From positions 1,860,001-1,924,000 of the forward strand of contig JAAXNY010000013.1 of assembly GCA_013420905.1 (NCBI GenBank): 64,000 nucleotides of DNA, read 5' to 3'. The notes beneath the pieces were generated by a model. The model had not been told where the DNA came from and did not search any database. It worked only from the letters and a program-made list of their open reading frames with translations. Origin of the DNA: Collybia mongolica (lineage: Eukaryota > Basidiomycota > Agaricomycetes > Agaricales > Clitocybaceae). This document shows positions 53,236-64,000 of this stretch, piece after piece. The translations under genes were made by a program, and so were the position numbers. How positions within the stretch are numbered: position 1 is the first letter of the stretch; every line of letters starts with the position of its first letter.

Positions 53236-56200
53236 TTGAAACAGTCTTGGACCTGGAGGATCCCTCGAAGTCCAGCTGAGATCTCCGTGGAGGAGTCAGA
53301 GCTCAGCTCGCACATTCGACACCTACTGTTCTCTTATGTGCAATCCCATATCACAACACCATACATTCAATTCACTGAAGTGGCAGTCTCAGACCTTCTC
53401 TCCGGCCTAAAACCAATTCCGGTTCACGATCCAACATCCCTCATCCTACCGACCGAACCTCTCACGGTCTATCTCTCCACTTTCGCCAATTCTGTCGAAC
53501 CGTATGTCGAGAAGTTGCAAACAACGAACGAGGCTCGTCTATTAATCAAGCGATTGCTTGCTTCAAAACCTCCCAGAGTGGCGAACTTTGCGGATAACGA
53601 AGATGAGGAAAACCACGGGTATCATAGGCCCTCAACTCCACCCATTTTGACGCGACGTGCCGTTCGGGAAACACCTGTGATCGGGAAGAATCGTGAAATG
53701 TCGAAAACCTATGCCGCATATATCAAGACTGCGCTGCACCATTCACTGAACCCTGTTTCAGTGCAAGAGATATCAGAACCACAAGTCAATCTTGACCAAA
53801 TCCTGTTCGTTGTGGTTTTTCGTATCCGACGTCTAACAAACCATGATCATGTCCTTAGAGATGTCAAACACTATATACGAGCAGAAGATCACGCTGCTGT
53901 GCGCGCACTCCTCAAATTCGCCGCCAAACCCCCAGCCCCAGCGCATATGCATACTTACCTGCCCTCTAGTCTCGTCGAAAACTTGGATGCCTCGCAGCAG
54001 CTAAGCCTTCCACCCGATTCACCCCCATTCATGCCCATCTTCCCCCGGCGAGTACCGGTTTGTCCGCCATTGAGGGGAAAGAGGAGACGCGACTCACATG
54101 GGTGTAGTGCTGAGCCAACAAAAAGACACAAGTCACGACCAGCACCTCCAATTATCCCTGAATCTATGAAGGATATGCCCATATTGGTCAAGCCGGCGAT
54201 GGTCAACGAAGACTCAAGCAAAGCTGACGTGGCCGTGGATGACTTGGACCTATCCGAAGAGAACATGGTAGTAGTCGATGGATGGCGTATGTTTTGAAAT
54301 TTCCTCGTCGTCTCTTGTTGCTAATAAATCAAAATCAATAGAAACTTTTGTTACCTCGTCCCCGTCTGTCCTTAGCAGTAATAGTAACGAAGAAGACCAG
54401 CTCTTTTTACCTTCATCACCAGATACCGACGTCGGCGCGGTCGCTTTGGTGAAGGCAGTGGAAAACTCAAAGTTGGGTGAGCGACCTTTTGCCGACCTTC
54501 TTCCCCTATTCATGCTCATCAGACCTCGCGAAACACAGAAGACGTCTTGATTCCAAGATCTCGGAAAGTGGGTAGCAACCCATTTGACAGTGGCGAAAAA
54601 GCAAAGGACCCCGAAATTGGACGAGCGATGAGTGCTGGGTATGCTTGATCTTCCTTGATCTTTTTTTCCTTGCATTTCCCCGCTTTCCATCTCATTATTT
54701 TGTAGATTTGGTCAATTCCTTGCACCTCTATTACAACCTGAGAGCGCTCAAAAGGGTTCTGCGACCATTTCGACAAGTCGCAAATCAACCTTAATGCGGC
54801 TCGAGCTGGAGGACGTGGGCTTAGACAGTTCTGTGCTTGGACAGGCCTCTGGCCTGTCTGACTATGACCTCCTCACAAATGCGGATGAACACGGCGATGG
54901 TGATGCCGAGTTTCACCGACTTTATGCGCAAATGACAGCTGCATTCAGAACTCAAGGTCTGAAGAGTACTGCAAGCAGTCATGAAGAGTCCAAGGAAAGA
55001 AACAAGCTTCCGGTACACCCCTACGACTATATCAGAGATGAGCCACTTTTCGAGGACGGCGACGCTGGGAAGGACGGAAAAGATAGGGCGAGCACAAGCA
55101 AGGAAACTAAACAGGGTAAAAAAGGGGGCATGGAGGCGTTGATCCCAGGTACGCCTTTTGTTCTTACCCGAGTTGAATTCATCTTATACCCGAAATCGCA
55201 GTTCCCAACCTACCTGAACCAAATACATATCCCACCATCCACAACAGAGCGACTACATTAGCGGAATACGTCGCACCTGCCAGCGGGAGCCTTAACAACA
55301 CTGAGAATCGTTCACGAGGATTTTTAAAGAAAGCTAAAGGCATAGCAGGGTTGCGAGTCGCATTGTCCTGGGTGTATGTTATTCGTTCTGCATTCTCTTC
55401 CGTTTCTCGCCTAATGCCCTCTGCCAGTCCATTCACATTATCGAATTCGGGGGATCCGCCGACTCATGCAATAGTTACGGATGTCGCCAGGTTGTTCGGG
55501 AATACCATGGAAGAGACGCGATGCGACGATAAACCAGTGCAGGACCTACTAAGGTGCGCCGCGGTCATTGAAGACCCTGCTCCTGGCGGCGATGGTGAAA
55601 GATATCAAGGTGTCGATGAACGCCTATGGAGTACCTTGGGGGATGGGGATGGAGAACGATCGTTTACGGGCGAAAGCGAAGGACTCCTACGATATGAGAT
55701 CATCCTGACGCGAGAAGAGAGGTTGGAAATTGAAATGAGAAAGGGGGGAGAAACTCGGAGAGACAGACTGGCGCAGGCGATGCTTGAAGAAGAGCGAGGG
55801 TCAGAAGGTATCGATGTCCAAAGCGGCATTGATAACGGCCATTTCAAGAGAAAGAGCGTTTATGGCATAGAAGGCCTTGACAACGATGCATTGCGATATA
55901 AGAAACACCGTTCACTAGGCCCGGACGAATTCAACGACTCCGGAATCGGGATGATGGAACATGCTCCTGATTTTGCTGATATCACTGAAACACAGAGAGA
56001 GATGCTTGATATCGATACTGAATTCGAAGAACGTGAGACTCAAGGGTATACTTATGATGTCGGAGGCGAAGATACATTTGATCCTGGTGTTGAAGGCGAG
56101 GATGCTTTTGGCATTGACGATGAGAAAGAGAATCGCCCACCTTTGTGTAGGCTCCAGGCAGACTATGGGCACATCTCTGATGGTGGAACGAGAGGTCAAG

Positions 56201-58087
56201 ACGGTAACGGTTGGGCGGATGAGGGACAGGACGCGATGGGATATATCAGGTGGCACGGTGATTACCGCCACCAACCACCAGTCGGGGATCTGGGCGACGA
56301 TTACTCGAAAGGGTTTTCCCCCCACCAAGTCTGCGATGCACCCCAAGGCGCCGGGGCGTGCCCTCGATTAAACCAAGACTCACTACTTGGAACAAATGGG
56401 TTACTCGACACCGTATTTGATCAATCTGGGTATATTGGTTTAAACTATGGCCACGACATGGATCTGAACGAAGAATACGATTATGAAATGTTGAACGATG
56501 ATCAAGACCATATTGGAGGATCGTTCGAGTCTCTCCCGCTTTCATTTGACTCTCAAAATTACCAAGCTGCATCTGCTCGTTCTTCTCAGGGCCAAGCTCC
56601 TCTAGGCCGCCTTTTGATGTTAGGTCAACCTTACCCTCAAGCCCGGGATCTGTGCGTCAAAGATTCAACGAACAATCTGACAATAGATGGCTCTCAAGAT
56701 ATTCAAGCAAGCAATAACCTGGTTACTGAATCTTATACTAAAACGACTGACGTGTCTGCACCCATTGTAATGTCAACTCAACTAAAATCGCCTCAAGCCC
56801 CCGGGAAGCCTGATTTGCCCTCTTTGGGACCTCTCTTGGATCCCAGTTTTGCTACCCACGCCCTTGGGACCGCCGCGTTCGCCAGGCTCCGCGGTAAGAC
56901 CCTCAAGCCAAGCACTTCAACCAACCCGACCGCAAATCTGGATTCTCAGGAAAAGAGCTCATCGGTAGCGGTGCCCCAAGTATCGCGTGACCCACCCGTA
57001 GGACTTTATGATCGCCGCACCCTCTGCCTGCCGTCTGGGCCCCGCGCGCCGCCTACAACCACCCACAAGTATCTTGCCTCGCTCGACCTCCTGCAAAAAT
57101 CGGCGGTCATACGGGCCTTGCGCTCACCAGAACACTGTATCGACCTCGTGGAACGTGTGACGCTCGATGGTGCTGACCTCATTCTTGACGTGCATGCTGC
57201 GCTGATATTTGTGCCATTATTGTCGCTTCCGGCCCAGACACAGGCGGAGGCTCTCCTTGCGCGTATATCAAGTCTAAGCTCAAAGTTTGAAAGGTTATTG
57301 GTTGTATTCGAGGCGTATCCTGCTTCAAGGTCTGTTCGTGCCGCCCGCCCGAGTTCCTTTATCGCAGTTTCCTCTCATTCTGTTGTTCCACCCATATCTG
57401 ATACGGCTTCTGCTTCACCTGCTTCCTTTGTTCCTGGACACTTGGACGTGTATCCACCTCCGGAACCTGGACTCTATGCTTATACTCCGCCAGTCATGAA
57501 GGCGATCCGAAAGTTTAGACGGGACTTGGACATTGCAGAGGCATGCGGGACGAAGAGTGCGGCATGCCTCGTGGAATATGCGTTTGCGGACTCGGTAAAC
57601 GAGGCAGCTAGTTTTTCGCGAATGTTTGGGGATAAATTGGAAGCGGAGGGTAGTCGCGAATGCGATGGATCCCAGAGCACTGGTGGTCAACATGGGGTAT
57701 TGTGGGGTGATAGGGCGTGGCTAGATTGTGATCCGGATGAGGTTCGCGACTCCTCTTTTCATACTGAATATGGCAGCGCCCAGCTCACTTAATTTTTGCT
57801 ATTGAAGGATGAGGACGGACTCGCCGTTTTTCCTGGAATGAACCGCTTCAAAGCGGCAGCTGTGCTCTCTCAGATCGCTCTCGGAGATTTATTAGACCTC
57901 GACCCAAAGGAGAGGGTTGAATTTTTTGGTGGAATTATTGGAGTGCATAGCGTCGTGAGTTCCTTTATACATACATGCCGTTTTTGGAGGCAGGCTTGTT
58001 GTGTAATAGTTATATTGACATTTCATGAACTCGTAGATGGCGTTTAACGGGGAAATTGAACGAAGGTTGGGTGCATTGGAGGGGTAA
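53236..58087 (+). CDS. XPF-like meiotic protein resembling Zip2/SHOC1
   Basis: A large gene of roughly 1,400 aa in at least eight exons. The C-terminal region looks like an ERCC4/XPF nuclease-like fold without catalytic residues: DGADLILDVHAALIFVPLLS, ALLARISSLSSKFERLLVVF, EAYP, then YTPPVMKAIRKFRRDL and VEYAFADSVNEAASFSRMF. After a 62-nt intron a helix-hairpin-helix-like end follows (FPGMNRFKAAAVLSQIALG, then DLLDLDPKERVEFFGG). Catalytically dead XPF with an HhH tail is the layout of Zip2/SHOC1, which stabilises crossover intermediates in meiosis. The N-terminal two thirds are acidic and poorly conserved, also like that family (LSWVPFTL after removing an intron at about 55373). The true start was not found; the first exon is probably upstream of 53236. 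The stop is at 58085-58087. Confidence 0.6.
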
Positions 58088-58315
58088 GAAGGGAAGCGAG
58101 ATAGTATGGCAGTTGCGCATGAGGTCTGAGTACTCGCTCAGTTCTCCAGAGAACTAATGTTTATGATGAACTAACGCTGAAGACCTGAGAATTAACCATT
58201 GTTAATGCATAACAGCGAAAGAGCCCCAGTATGCATTGTAATTAGGGGCGTTACCGAGATAACGCACAGAGAATTGGAGATTCCGAGTTTACATAATTAG
58301 CCGGTTCCCGACTTA

Positions 58316-58377
58316 CAGCGCTTCCGGAATGTAATGAGATTCCGATTTTTTTTTCCGCCGTTCCGAAAAAGGAAATT
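58316..58377 (+). repeat. mariner left terminal inverted repeat
   Basis: Matches the reverse complement of 61307-61368, beginning cagcgcttccgg and ending near ccgaaaaaggaaatt, with a G/A difference and a two-base indel in the middle. Confidence 0.92.
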
Positions 58378-58439
58378 GGAAACCTTGAGTGTGTGTGGGT
58401 TATGTTTTCCTTATTCCTCTCACCCACATCGATTTCAAC

Positions 58440-60082
58440 ATGTCCGATGATGATACCGACAGGCCACTGGTTGATGATTTGAGGGTTATTATTGCTGAAA
58501 AACCCCATCGTGAGCTTCTTGTAAACATTTGAGTCTCCAATAACCTTGCAACATGCAGTTGGAAAGTGGTTTCGCTCAACACCAGAACTCGAAGCGAAAA
58601 AGTTGAAACAGCAGCAGAAGAAATTGAAAGAAAAGAATAGAAAGGCAACGAAGGGCAAAACCAAGTCCAACACAAAGCGCAAGAGACCACTGAGTGACTC
58701 TGATCCTCAGTCTGACACGAATGAACACGATGGTGAATCGGACAGTACCAGTGAAGATGATAGCTCCAAGCCTTCCAAGAAAGCCAGAACCCTGCCTGAG
58801 ATAACTGCATATATCAACATCGAAACCCCACCTCGTACAGCAAAGCTCAAAGCTACGATAGAAACACGTGGTCCTTTCTTTTTCAACGTTGAAACAACTC
58901 ATGACAGCTTCATTGAAACTCTTGCTAAGACTGTCCAACCCAATGCTATGCAAGCCTCAATAAATCAACCCAAACTCAAGTGGAAACAGGATGTGCCTGC
59001 TAATGACAAACCAAAACCTCTTGCAAATGCCCCAGGATATCGCGCGATGATCACGAAGCTCACAGAACTATTGGCGAAGAACAAGGATATGACAATCACA
59101 CTTATGCTCCCGCCTCTACTCCGAGTTTCACAGGAGGTATTGTCCATGCTCCCATCTTTTGTATCATTGCTTTGACCTGCTTTCAATAGCCTGGGGAAGT
59201 TTCTGGTACAGGGTTTGATGGAGAGGTTGAAGAATTTGCTCAAGGACCAAGTGGATCGTCGATTTGTGAACAAAAGGTAAGGACTTTCATTCAAACTAGC
59301 CACTCTTACCAGAACATTAGCAGGAAAGCTTGAATCGCATGAATGCACCACTTATCGAGCAACTACGTCTGAAGTACCCCATTGGGGCTGATCCTCGGTT
59401 CCCAACAAAGCGCATATACTCAGCAGATGATGGAAGGTCCTGGGAGTTGAACGACATAAGACTACAAGTGTGGGCAGTTCATCTGGTGCGCATACATTCG
59501 AGTTTTGATATGCAATAATAACCATTGATCATCTGTAGGCCCAAGGCACAGCATCAGTCACCGAACCTCCCACAAGTGTTCATTTTGCTGAATCACAGAA
59601 GATCAAATCACCAACAACTTCAACTGGCCCTATTCCAACTGTGGCTAATGGGCTTGCTGTTCTACCACCCTCATCGCACCCTTATGCACCTTATCCCCCC
59701 TACTTTGGAAATCCCTATATATTCAACCCATATATGCACCGCCCCCATCACACGAGCATCATCATCAAGCTCCCCATGTGTTGCCTTCTGTTTGAAAGAG
59801 AATATTGTGTCGTCGGCTCCCTCATCTCCCCTCAAGATCGTTTTGCCTCATCCTGTCTCTCTGGACCAGTTCTGTGAAGCCTACGAGATCAACGATGAAG
59901 ACAAAGCTGGTCTGCTGAAGCTCAAGTTCTATCCTGGAGACCAGTGTGTTGACAGGCTTGAACGAGAAGATTGGCATGGCCATGGTGGTTTCTCGAAGCT
60001 TTCGTGGGACGATTTTTTACAGAAACACAAGCAGTTTGTTCGCGATATCAAAGGTGGTAAGTGGGCATTCCCCTCGTTCTAG
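58440..60082 (+). CDS. mariner second gene, unknown protein with C-terminal helical domain
   Basis: Exons 58440-58509, 58559-59136, 59190-59276, 59324-59485 and from 59539 join in frame. The protein has a Lys-rich coiled segment with a likely nuclear signal (KLKQQQKKLKEKNRK, KRKRPLSD), an acidic Ser patch, and a possibly folded region (PEITAYINIETPPR, FFFNVETTHDSFIETLAKTV). It then has ESLNRMNAPLIEQLRLKYP, a Pro/His-rich linker, and a C-terminal module (LDQFCEAYEINDEDKAGLLK, then DWHGHGGFSKLSWDDF). The last part resembles a SAM-like helical domain that I have seen in basidiomycete hypothetical proteins. Between about 59770 and 59840 the frame changes by one; I could not place a clean intron there, so a small indel or a missed intron remains open. 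The gene lies wholly within the element and converges on the transposase. Function unknown. Confidence 0.68.
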
Positions 60083-60130
60083 TGTACATATAGTTTGTAG
60101 CAATTTGAAACCTGTTGCTCTCAATGGACT

Positions 60131-61260
60131 TTATTCTTCGTTCCATATGTACCCAGCATGTTTGAACCATGCTTTCGCCATATCTCCTGTTACACAGCCG
60201 CATGCTTCCAATAAAGCGCCCTCAGGATTTTCGTCTGCTCTGATTTCAAAGCCATGTCGTCGTAAGAAAGCTTTCACTAAGCCTGTTTTATAAATGACTG
60301 AGAAGTGGAATGATGTATACATACAAGCACTGAATGACTCTTCGATTGGATTTAGATCTGGAGAGTAGGGTGGTAAGTAGAGAAGAAGACAACCTAAGGC
60401 AAGCTTGGTCAGGTAAATTGTTTGCCATAACAATCTGCCCTGACCTGTAGCATTGACGAGATCAACCAATGCAATATTGTGGTGTATTCGGCAGTTGTCA
60501 AGCACAAGAATACTACGGTGTCCAGGATATTCATTCATCTCGGGTATCTTGTGTATGTCAGTTGCTATAGAAAATTCCGATCAAGAGATAAACTTACGAT
60601 TTGCTCTGCAACAAAGTCATAGAACTCAACAGAATCAAATGATCCTAGAACAACACGGCTCGCAATATATCCATCTGTTGTGATAGCTGCAAGGAGCAAG
60701 TACCGATCACCACGAACAAAATTGTCAACAAAATCAGCACGCTCTCCAACCATCGATCGTCCGTAGTGTCGCGAAGTATCATGGTCATTCTTGCTCATTT
60801 CGTCGAGGAAAATGAATTCGTTGCCCTGCCCTGTAGAATGGTCCCTTACAGTTTCAAGGAACTCTGCTCGTATTACTTCATCATGTTCACTAGCAATCTT
60901 GTGGAGGAGCTTCCGTGTAAGACCCACATTCATGAGGTTTTCTTGTAAAGCCAACCGTGATATGACTATGTCATGATAAATCGCAAGCCACCAAACAAGC
61001 TCGTCAAGGTAGATATCAGCTTCGTTATTGTAAACTTCTTTGATGGCAGTCATGACAGCATGGATAATGAGGCGGGGGCATCCAACAAGAGGTGAGTGCG
61101 GCTTGAGGACAGAGCTGTGCTCAGCAAAGACATTGCGCCATCGATAGACACTAGCATGTGATACACCGAGACTCTCAAAGATAAGATCCTGCTCCCAGCC
61201 AAGCTCCCATAGACGGAGGGCGCATTCTTTGAGATCAGGACTGATTTTACAGTTGACCAT
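60131..61260 (-). CDS. Tc1/mariner DD34E transposase
   Basis: Catalyses cut-and-paste transposition at TA sites. The frame starts at 61260 (MVNCKISPDLKECALRLW) and has three exons: 60598-61260, 60445-60547 and 60131-60393, giving 342 aa. The second intron (60394-60444, 51 nt, GT-AG) is in frame; removing it sets the spacing between the second Asp and the Glu at exactly 34 residues. N-terminal helix-turn-helix: LGVSHASVYRWRNVFAEH. Catalytic triad: FIFLDEMSKND, VLDNCRIHH and SPDLNPIEESF. The flanking motifs RRYGRS-like (RHYGRSMVGERA) and VRGDRYLLLAA are canonical for the DDE_3 branch. No stop or frameshift was seen, so the enzyme may be functional. The stop codon is 48 bp from the end of the convergent partner gene. 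Confidence 0.93.
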
Positions 61261-61306
61261 GATGGTTGAGGAATGAAAAAACACAAACGCGATTACAAGG
61301 ATTCTA

Positions 61307-61368
61307 TAATTTCCTTTTTCGGAACGGCAAAAAAAAAATTGGAATCTCATTACATTCCGGAAGCGCTG
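61307..61368 (-). repeat. mariner right terminal inverted repeat
   Basis: Inverted counterpart of 58316-58377, followed directly by the TA target dinucleotide. Confidence 0.92.
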
Positions 61369-61532
61369 TAATATATTTGTCAACTTTCTGAGTGCAACTT
61401 ACTGATGGAGTCGGCAGCATATCCTTTGGTTCTTCTTCAGCTGAGCAACAGTCCGTCAACAACTCCAGGAATTGGGCACAGACCTCACTCACCTCACAAA
61501 CTTGGCGAGCCACTATTTGTCACACTTCATAA

Positions 61533-62438
61533 TTGCGTGTAAGTGGTTCTTTGCAAAGAAGGAGTTTACCGAGCGTCTGCTCTCTAGTTCGGAATCCTGG
61601 TGGGAAAAAAAACCCCCAAGATAGTGTTCGTCCTACCCTAGACATCAAGCCTATCGAGGAGATTGATATGTTGTTGGAGAGAGTGAGTAATCAGATGAGT
61701 CAGGCGGCATTGAAAAATTAGGCATATTTCATCCATTATTTGGAAAACATTAGGCCAATGCTTATTGTAGGTAACCCTCCGTGATAGCCTCCGTTGCCCC
61801 CTTACCAGTCTATCATTTGTTCCCCCCAAGCCGGTCACTCCCTGTTGTGCACATATCATCCCGTTTTCCATCCACTCCGGGGTAATCCCTGCGCTCTTTG
61901 ACGATACACTCTGATTGATCATGCTCCTTTAGACCAAAACTCATTTAGCAATTGAGATGTTTACCGGTCATGTGGTAAATGCCAGTTTTGTTCAGAAAAA
62001 CATCAGCTATCCTTGTAATGCACTAAACCTTCAAAATGACATCCATGATGCAATGGATAAGAGCCTGGCCTGGGGAATCGAAGCACGGTTATCTCCTGAT
62101 GATAAGGTGAATTCTCCAAGCTTCGTTTCAGTCCCAGAAGTCACACACACACACATCTACTAGTGGAGATATTACTACTGAGAAATTCGAGGAGACGCTA
62201 CCCCGCCCTTTTTAAAACTGGCAGGTAGTGATGAAATGGATTTTGGAGGGGGTATTGGTGGTAGTAGGGTCCCACCTCCAGACCCAAATATTTGCAATCT
62301 CCACCTCGCCATTCCTTGAGTCTTGTATGCTTCTGGAGCCTCGGAAATTTTTGACAAATTTTTAGATGAAGATGAAGATGGATACCAAGTTCCAGTCTAC
62401 TTTGGAGGACCCTTTGTATCTGAAAATGTCTTAATGTA
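61533..62438 (+). pseudogene. HNH endonuclease-like gene, degraded
   Basis: Reading across an intron (GTGAGT at about 61682 to a TTGTAG acceptor), the frame gives IEEIDMLLERVTLRDSLRCP, then CCAHIIPFSIHSGVIPALFD, MFTGHVVNASFV, and YPCNALNLQNDIHDAMDKSL. These are the C..C-AHIIP and N-x2-L-x3-DIHD signatures of the HNH-type domain proteins common in Agaricomycetes. The C-terminal part SRVPPPDPNICNLHLAI, then VLYASGASEIFDKFL is also recognisable. In-frame stops follow FDDTL (two) and HLAIP (TGA where CGA is expected), with no intron to remove them. The start was not found. It is probably a recently inactivated copy. Confidence 0.7.
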
Positions 62439-63315
62439 GAAGCTTGAAGGATCACTTTTATAATTTTCCTTTAGTAGGAAGGCAGATGGCCAATGGAACA
62501 AGGCTTATGGTCACAGGGAATCTAACCAAGATACAGCTCCATTTCCATCACAGTTCATTGGTTGATGGCTATCAGTATTTATTCCCTCATACCTTTATAG
62601 TGTGCTCTACTGTTCCAGTCATTGAAATCTGTCGAAACATTAGAGCTCTTTTGGGACTAATAAATCCAGTGGAGTGATAGAATCAAGCATTCCTATAGGC
62701 GTCCACTCGTTCCAGTCAATCAGAATGCGAGAATTGAAATGATGCTGAATTTTCTGCGGTTGCAAAACAGCTCTATTGTGCAATGTGATCACAAGTTTGA
62801 ATTAGATGATCTGGAGGATCGCTGACGAGGTGAGGGGAGCGAAGTGGCATTAAAAAAGGTTATATAAACACATGTATACAAAACCACATGGCCTATACAT
62901 CAAAAATCGGATATGGATATGGAGGCGTAGCCATCATATTTCCCTCAGTTGAAAAGAGTACATACCTCGTTCTCAATTCTTCAACTCAGATTCTGTTATC
63001 TGATCAGCTACGGTAAGTGATTCTACGCCAACAATACTGTCGGACAGTAACTGTCCAGCCAGACGGACAGATGGACAATAATAGGTGTACCAAATTGGTG
63101 GCTATACGAAGCACCAAGTCAGAGAAAAGTCATGGGACTGGTATGTGGGTTCATCGCATATATGCGTTGCATATCTGAGATTTGTACTTTAACAGTTTTA
63201 CTGGTACCATTATCCAGTTGCCGCGAAAATAGATTGAGGCCAAATTTGAGTGGGACCGCCTGACATAACCGAATTCTCATTCTTCGAACTCGGAATCACA
63301 TATGCGCCCTACGAG
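62439..63315. other. intergenic
   Basis: No gene, RNA or transposon was recognised. Confidence 0.5.
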
Positions 63316-63593
63316 TACCCTAAGCTTGAGGCTCCCCGCATCGCCTTGACGTAGTCTGGTGACCTTGATTCTTGTCATAGCTCGAACAGGGTCTATTGTG
63401 TGGTGGAGTAACATTCGAAGCTCGTTGCACCTTCCAAGCACCCTTCACAAGGTAAAAGGGACAATTACCCCCCCCACATTCATTAATCCTTCACATCGTC
63501 ACAGTAGTTCATTCAAGTGTGCAAAGGGATAAATTGAAGATCTATTCATCTGGTTAGATGGCAGTCAAATCTGACACCCTCTATTCGACAAAC
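63316..63593 (+). repeat. diverged tandem duplication, copy 1
   Basis: Begins taccctaagcttgagg and ends ctattcgacaaac. It aligns along its length with copy 2 at a period of about 310 bp. No open frame. Confidence 0.88.
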
Positions 63594-63625
63594 CGAAAAT
63601 GAATTTCACACCGACATGAGGCCAA

Positions 63626-63901
63626 TACCCTAAGCCTTGAGGTTCCCTGCTAATCGCCTCGACGTAATCTGGTGACCTTGATTCATGTCATAGCTCAAAC
63701 ACGGTCTATTATGCGGCGGAGTAACATTTGGATCTTGTTACACCCTCCAAGCATTCTTCACAAGGTAAAAGGGGCGATCACCCCCATATCCATTGATCCT
63801 TCACATTGTCACAGTGATTCATTCAAGTGTGCGCAGAGATAAACCGAAGATCCATTCATCTAATTGAATGGCAGTCAAATCCGACACGCTATTCAACAAA
63901 C
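63626..63901 (+). repeat. diverged tandem duplication, copy 2
   Basis: Begins taccctaagccttgagg and ends ctattcaacaaac. Most differences from copy 1 are C/T or G/A transitions. No open frame. Confidence 0.88.
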
Positions 63902-64000
63902 TGGCAGCTTGGATGTCACACCTGTTATCTATGGGGACGATCAATAAAAGACACTAATTCATTTGTTAACTCTCAAGTGGCTGCACACACCCATCTTCTC

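Larger units (their letters stand above)
58316..61368. mobile_element. Tc1/mariner element with two convergent genes
   Basis: A 3053-bp element bounded by inverted repeats of about 60 bp that begin CAGCGCTTCCGGAATGTAAT at both ends (58316-58377 and 61307-61368, with a few mismatches and a small indel in the T run). It is flanked by TA on each side (58314-58315, 61369-61370), the Tc1/mariner target. One gene encodes a DD34E transposase on the minus strand. The other, on the plus strand, encodes an unrelated protein. The two genes converge and fill nearly the whole element: coding starts 62 and 46 bp inside the repeats. Confidence 0.93.

Overview
The window reads as genomic DNA of an Agaricomycete (mushroom-forming basidiomycete). 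Genes are split by many short introns of about 48-60 nt, often with CTAAC/CTAAT-like branch points. The gene content (KDZ transposon with a CxC2 cysteine cluster, non-LTR element with a CCHC gag and EN-RT-RNase H polyprotein, multi-copy cytochrome P450s, F-box protein with a degenerate C-terminal part) is typical of that class. No species can be named from the sequence. All exon models were inferred by eye from reading frames, splice sites and comparison between paralogs.

Layout. 1-9.04 kb is repeat-rich: an AAC microsatellite, a 942-bp retroposon on the minus strand with a poly(A) tail and 14-bp target-site duplication (TSD), and a full-length, apparently intact 6.5-kb LINE with a 13-bp TSD. 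9.9-21.9 kb is a gene-rich stretch: an intact P450, the mRNA-export factor GLE1, an F-box protein, a lactonase-type beta-propeller protein, a P450 fragment and a second intact P450. 22.4-36.5 kb is a second, decayed copy of the lactonase-tail/P450 segment. Its P450 gene is split by an 11.1-kb KDZ transposon (24753-35875) with 72-bp terminal inverted repeats, a 7-bp TSD, arrays of TTATAAC-containing subterminal repeats and four genes. 37.2-37.95 kb holds two identical 354-bp hAT-type MITEs in opposite orientation, each with its own 8-bp TSD.

39.4-49.9 kb is a tandem array of four paralogous, probably GPI-anchored, secreted cysteine-rich proteins (408, 429, 416 and 411 aa) with the same eight-exon structure and an unusual excess of GC-AG introns. 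50.7-52.1 kb is a UbiA-family prenyltransferase. 53.2-58.1 kb is a large XPF-like gene resembling the meiotic crossover factor Zip2/SHOC1. 58.3-61.4 kb is a compact Tc1/mariner element (TA TSD, about 60-bp inverted repeats) with a DD34E transposase and a second convergent gene. The right end holds an HNH-like pseudogene and a diverged tandem duplication.

The P450s, lactonase and UbiA enzyme could serve oxidative or terpenoid secondary metabolism, but nothing in the sequence ties them into one pathway. Most of the structure in the window comes from transposition and tandem duplication.
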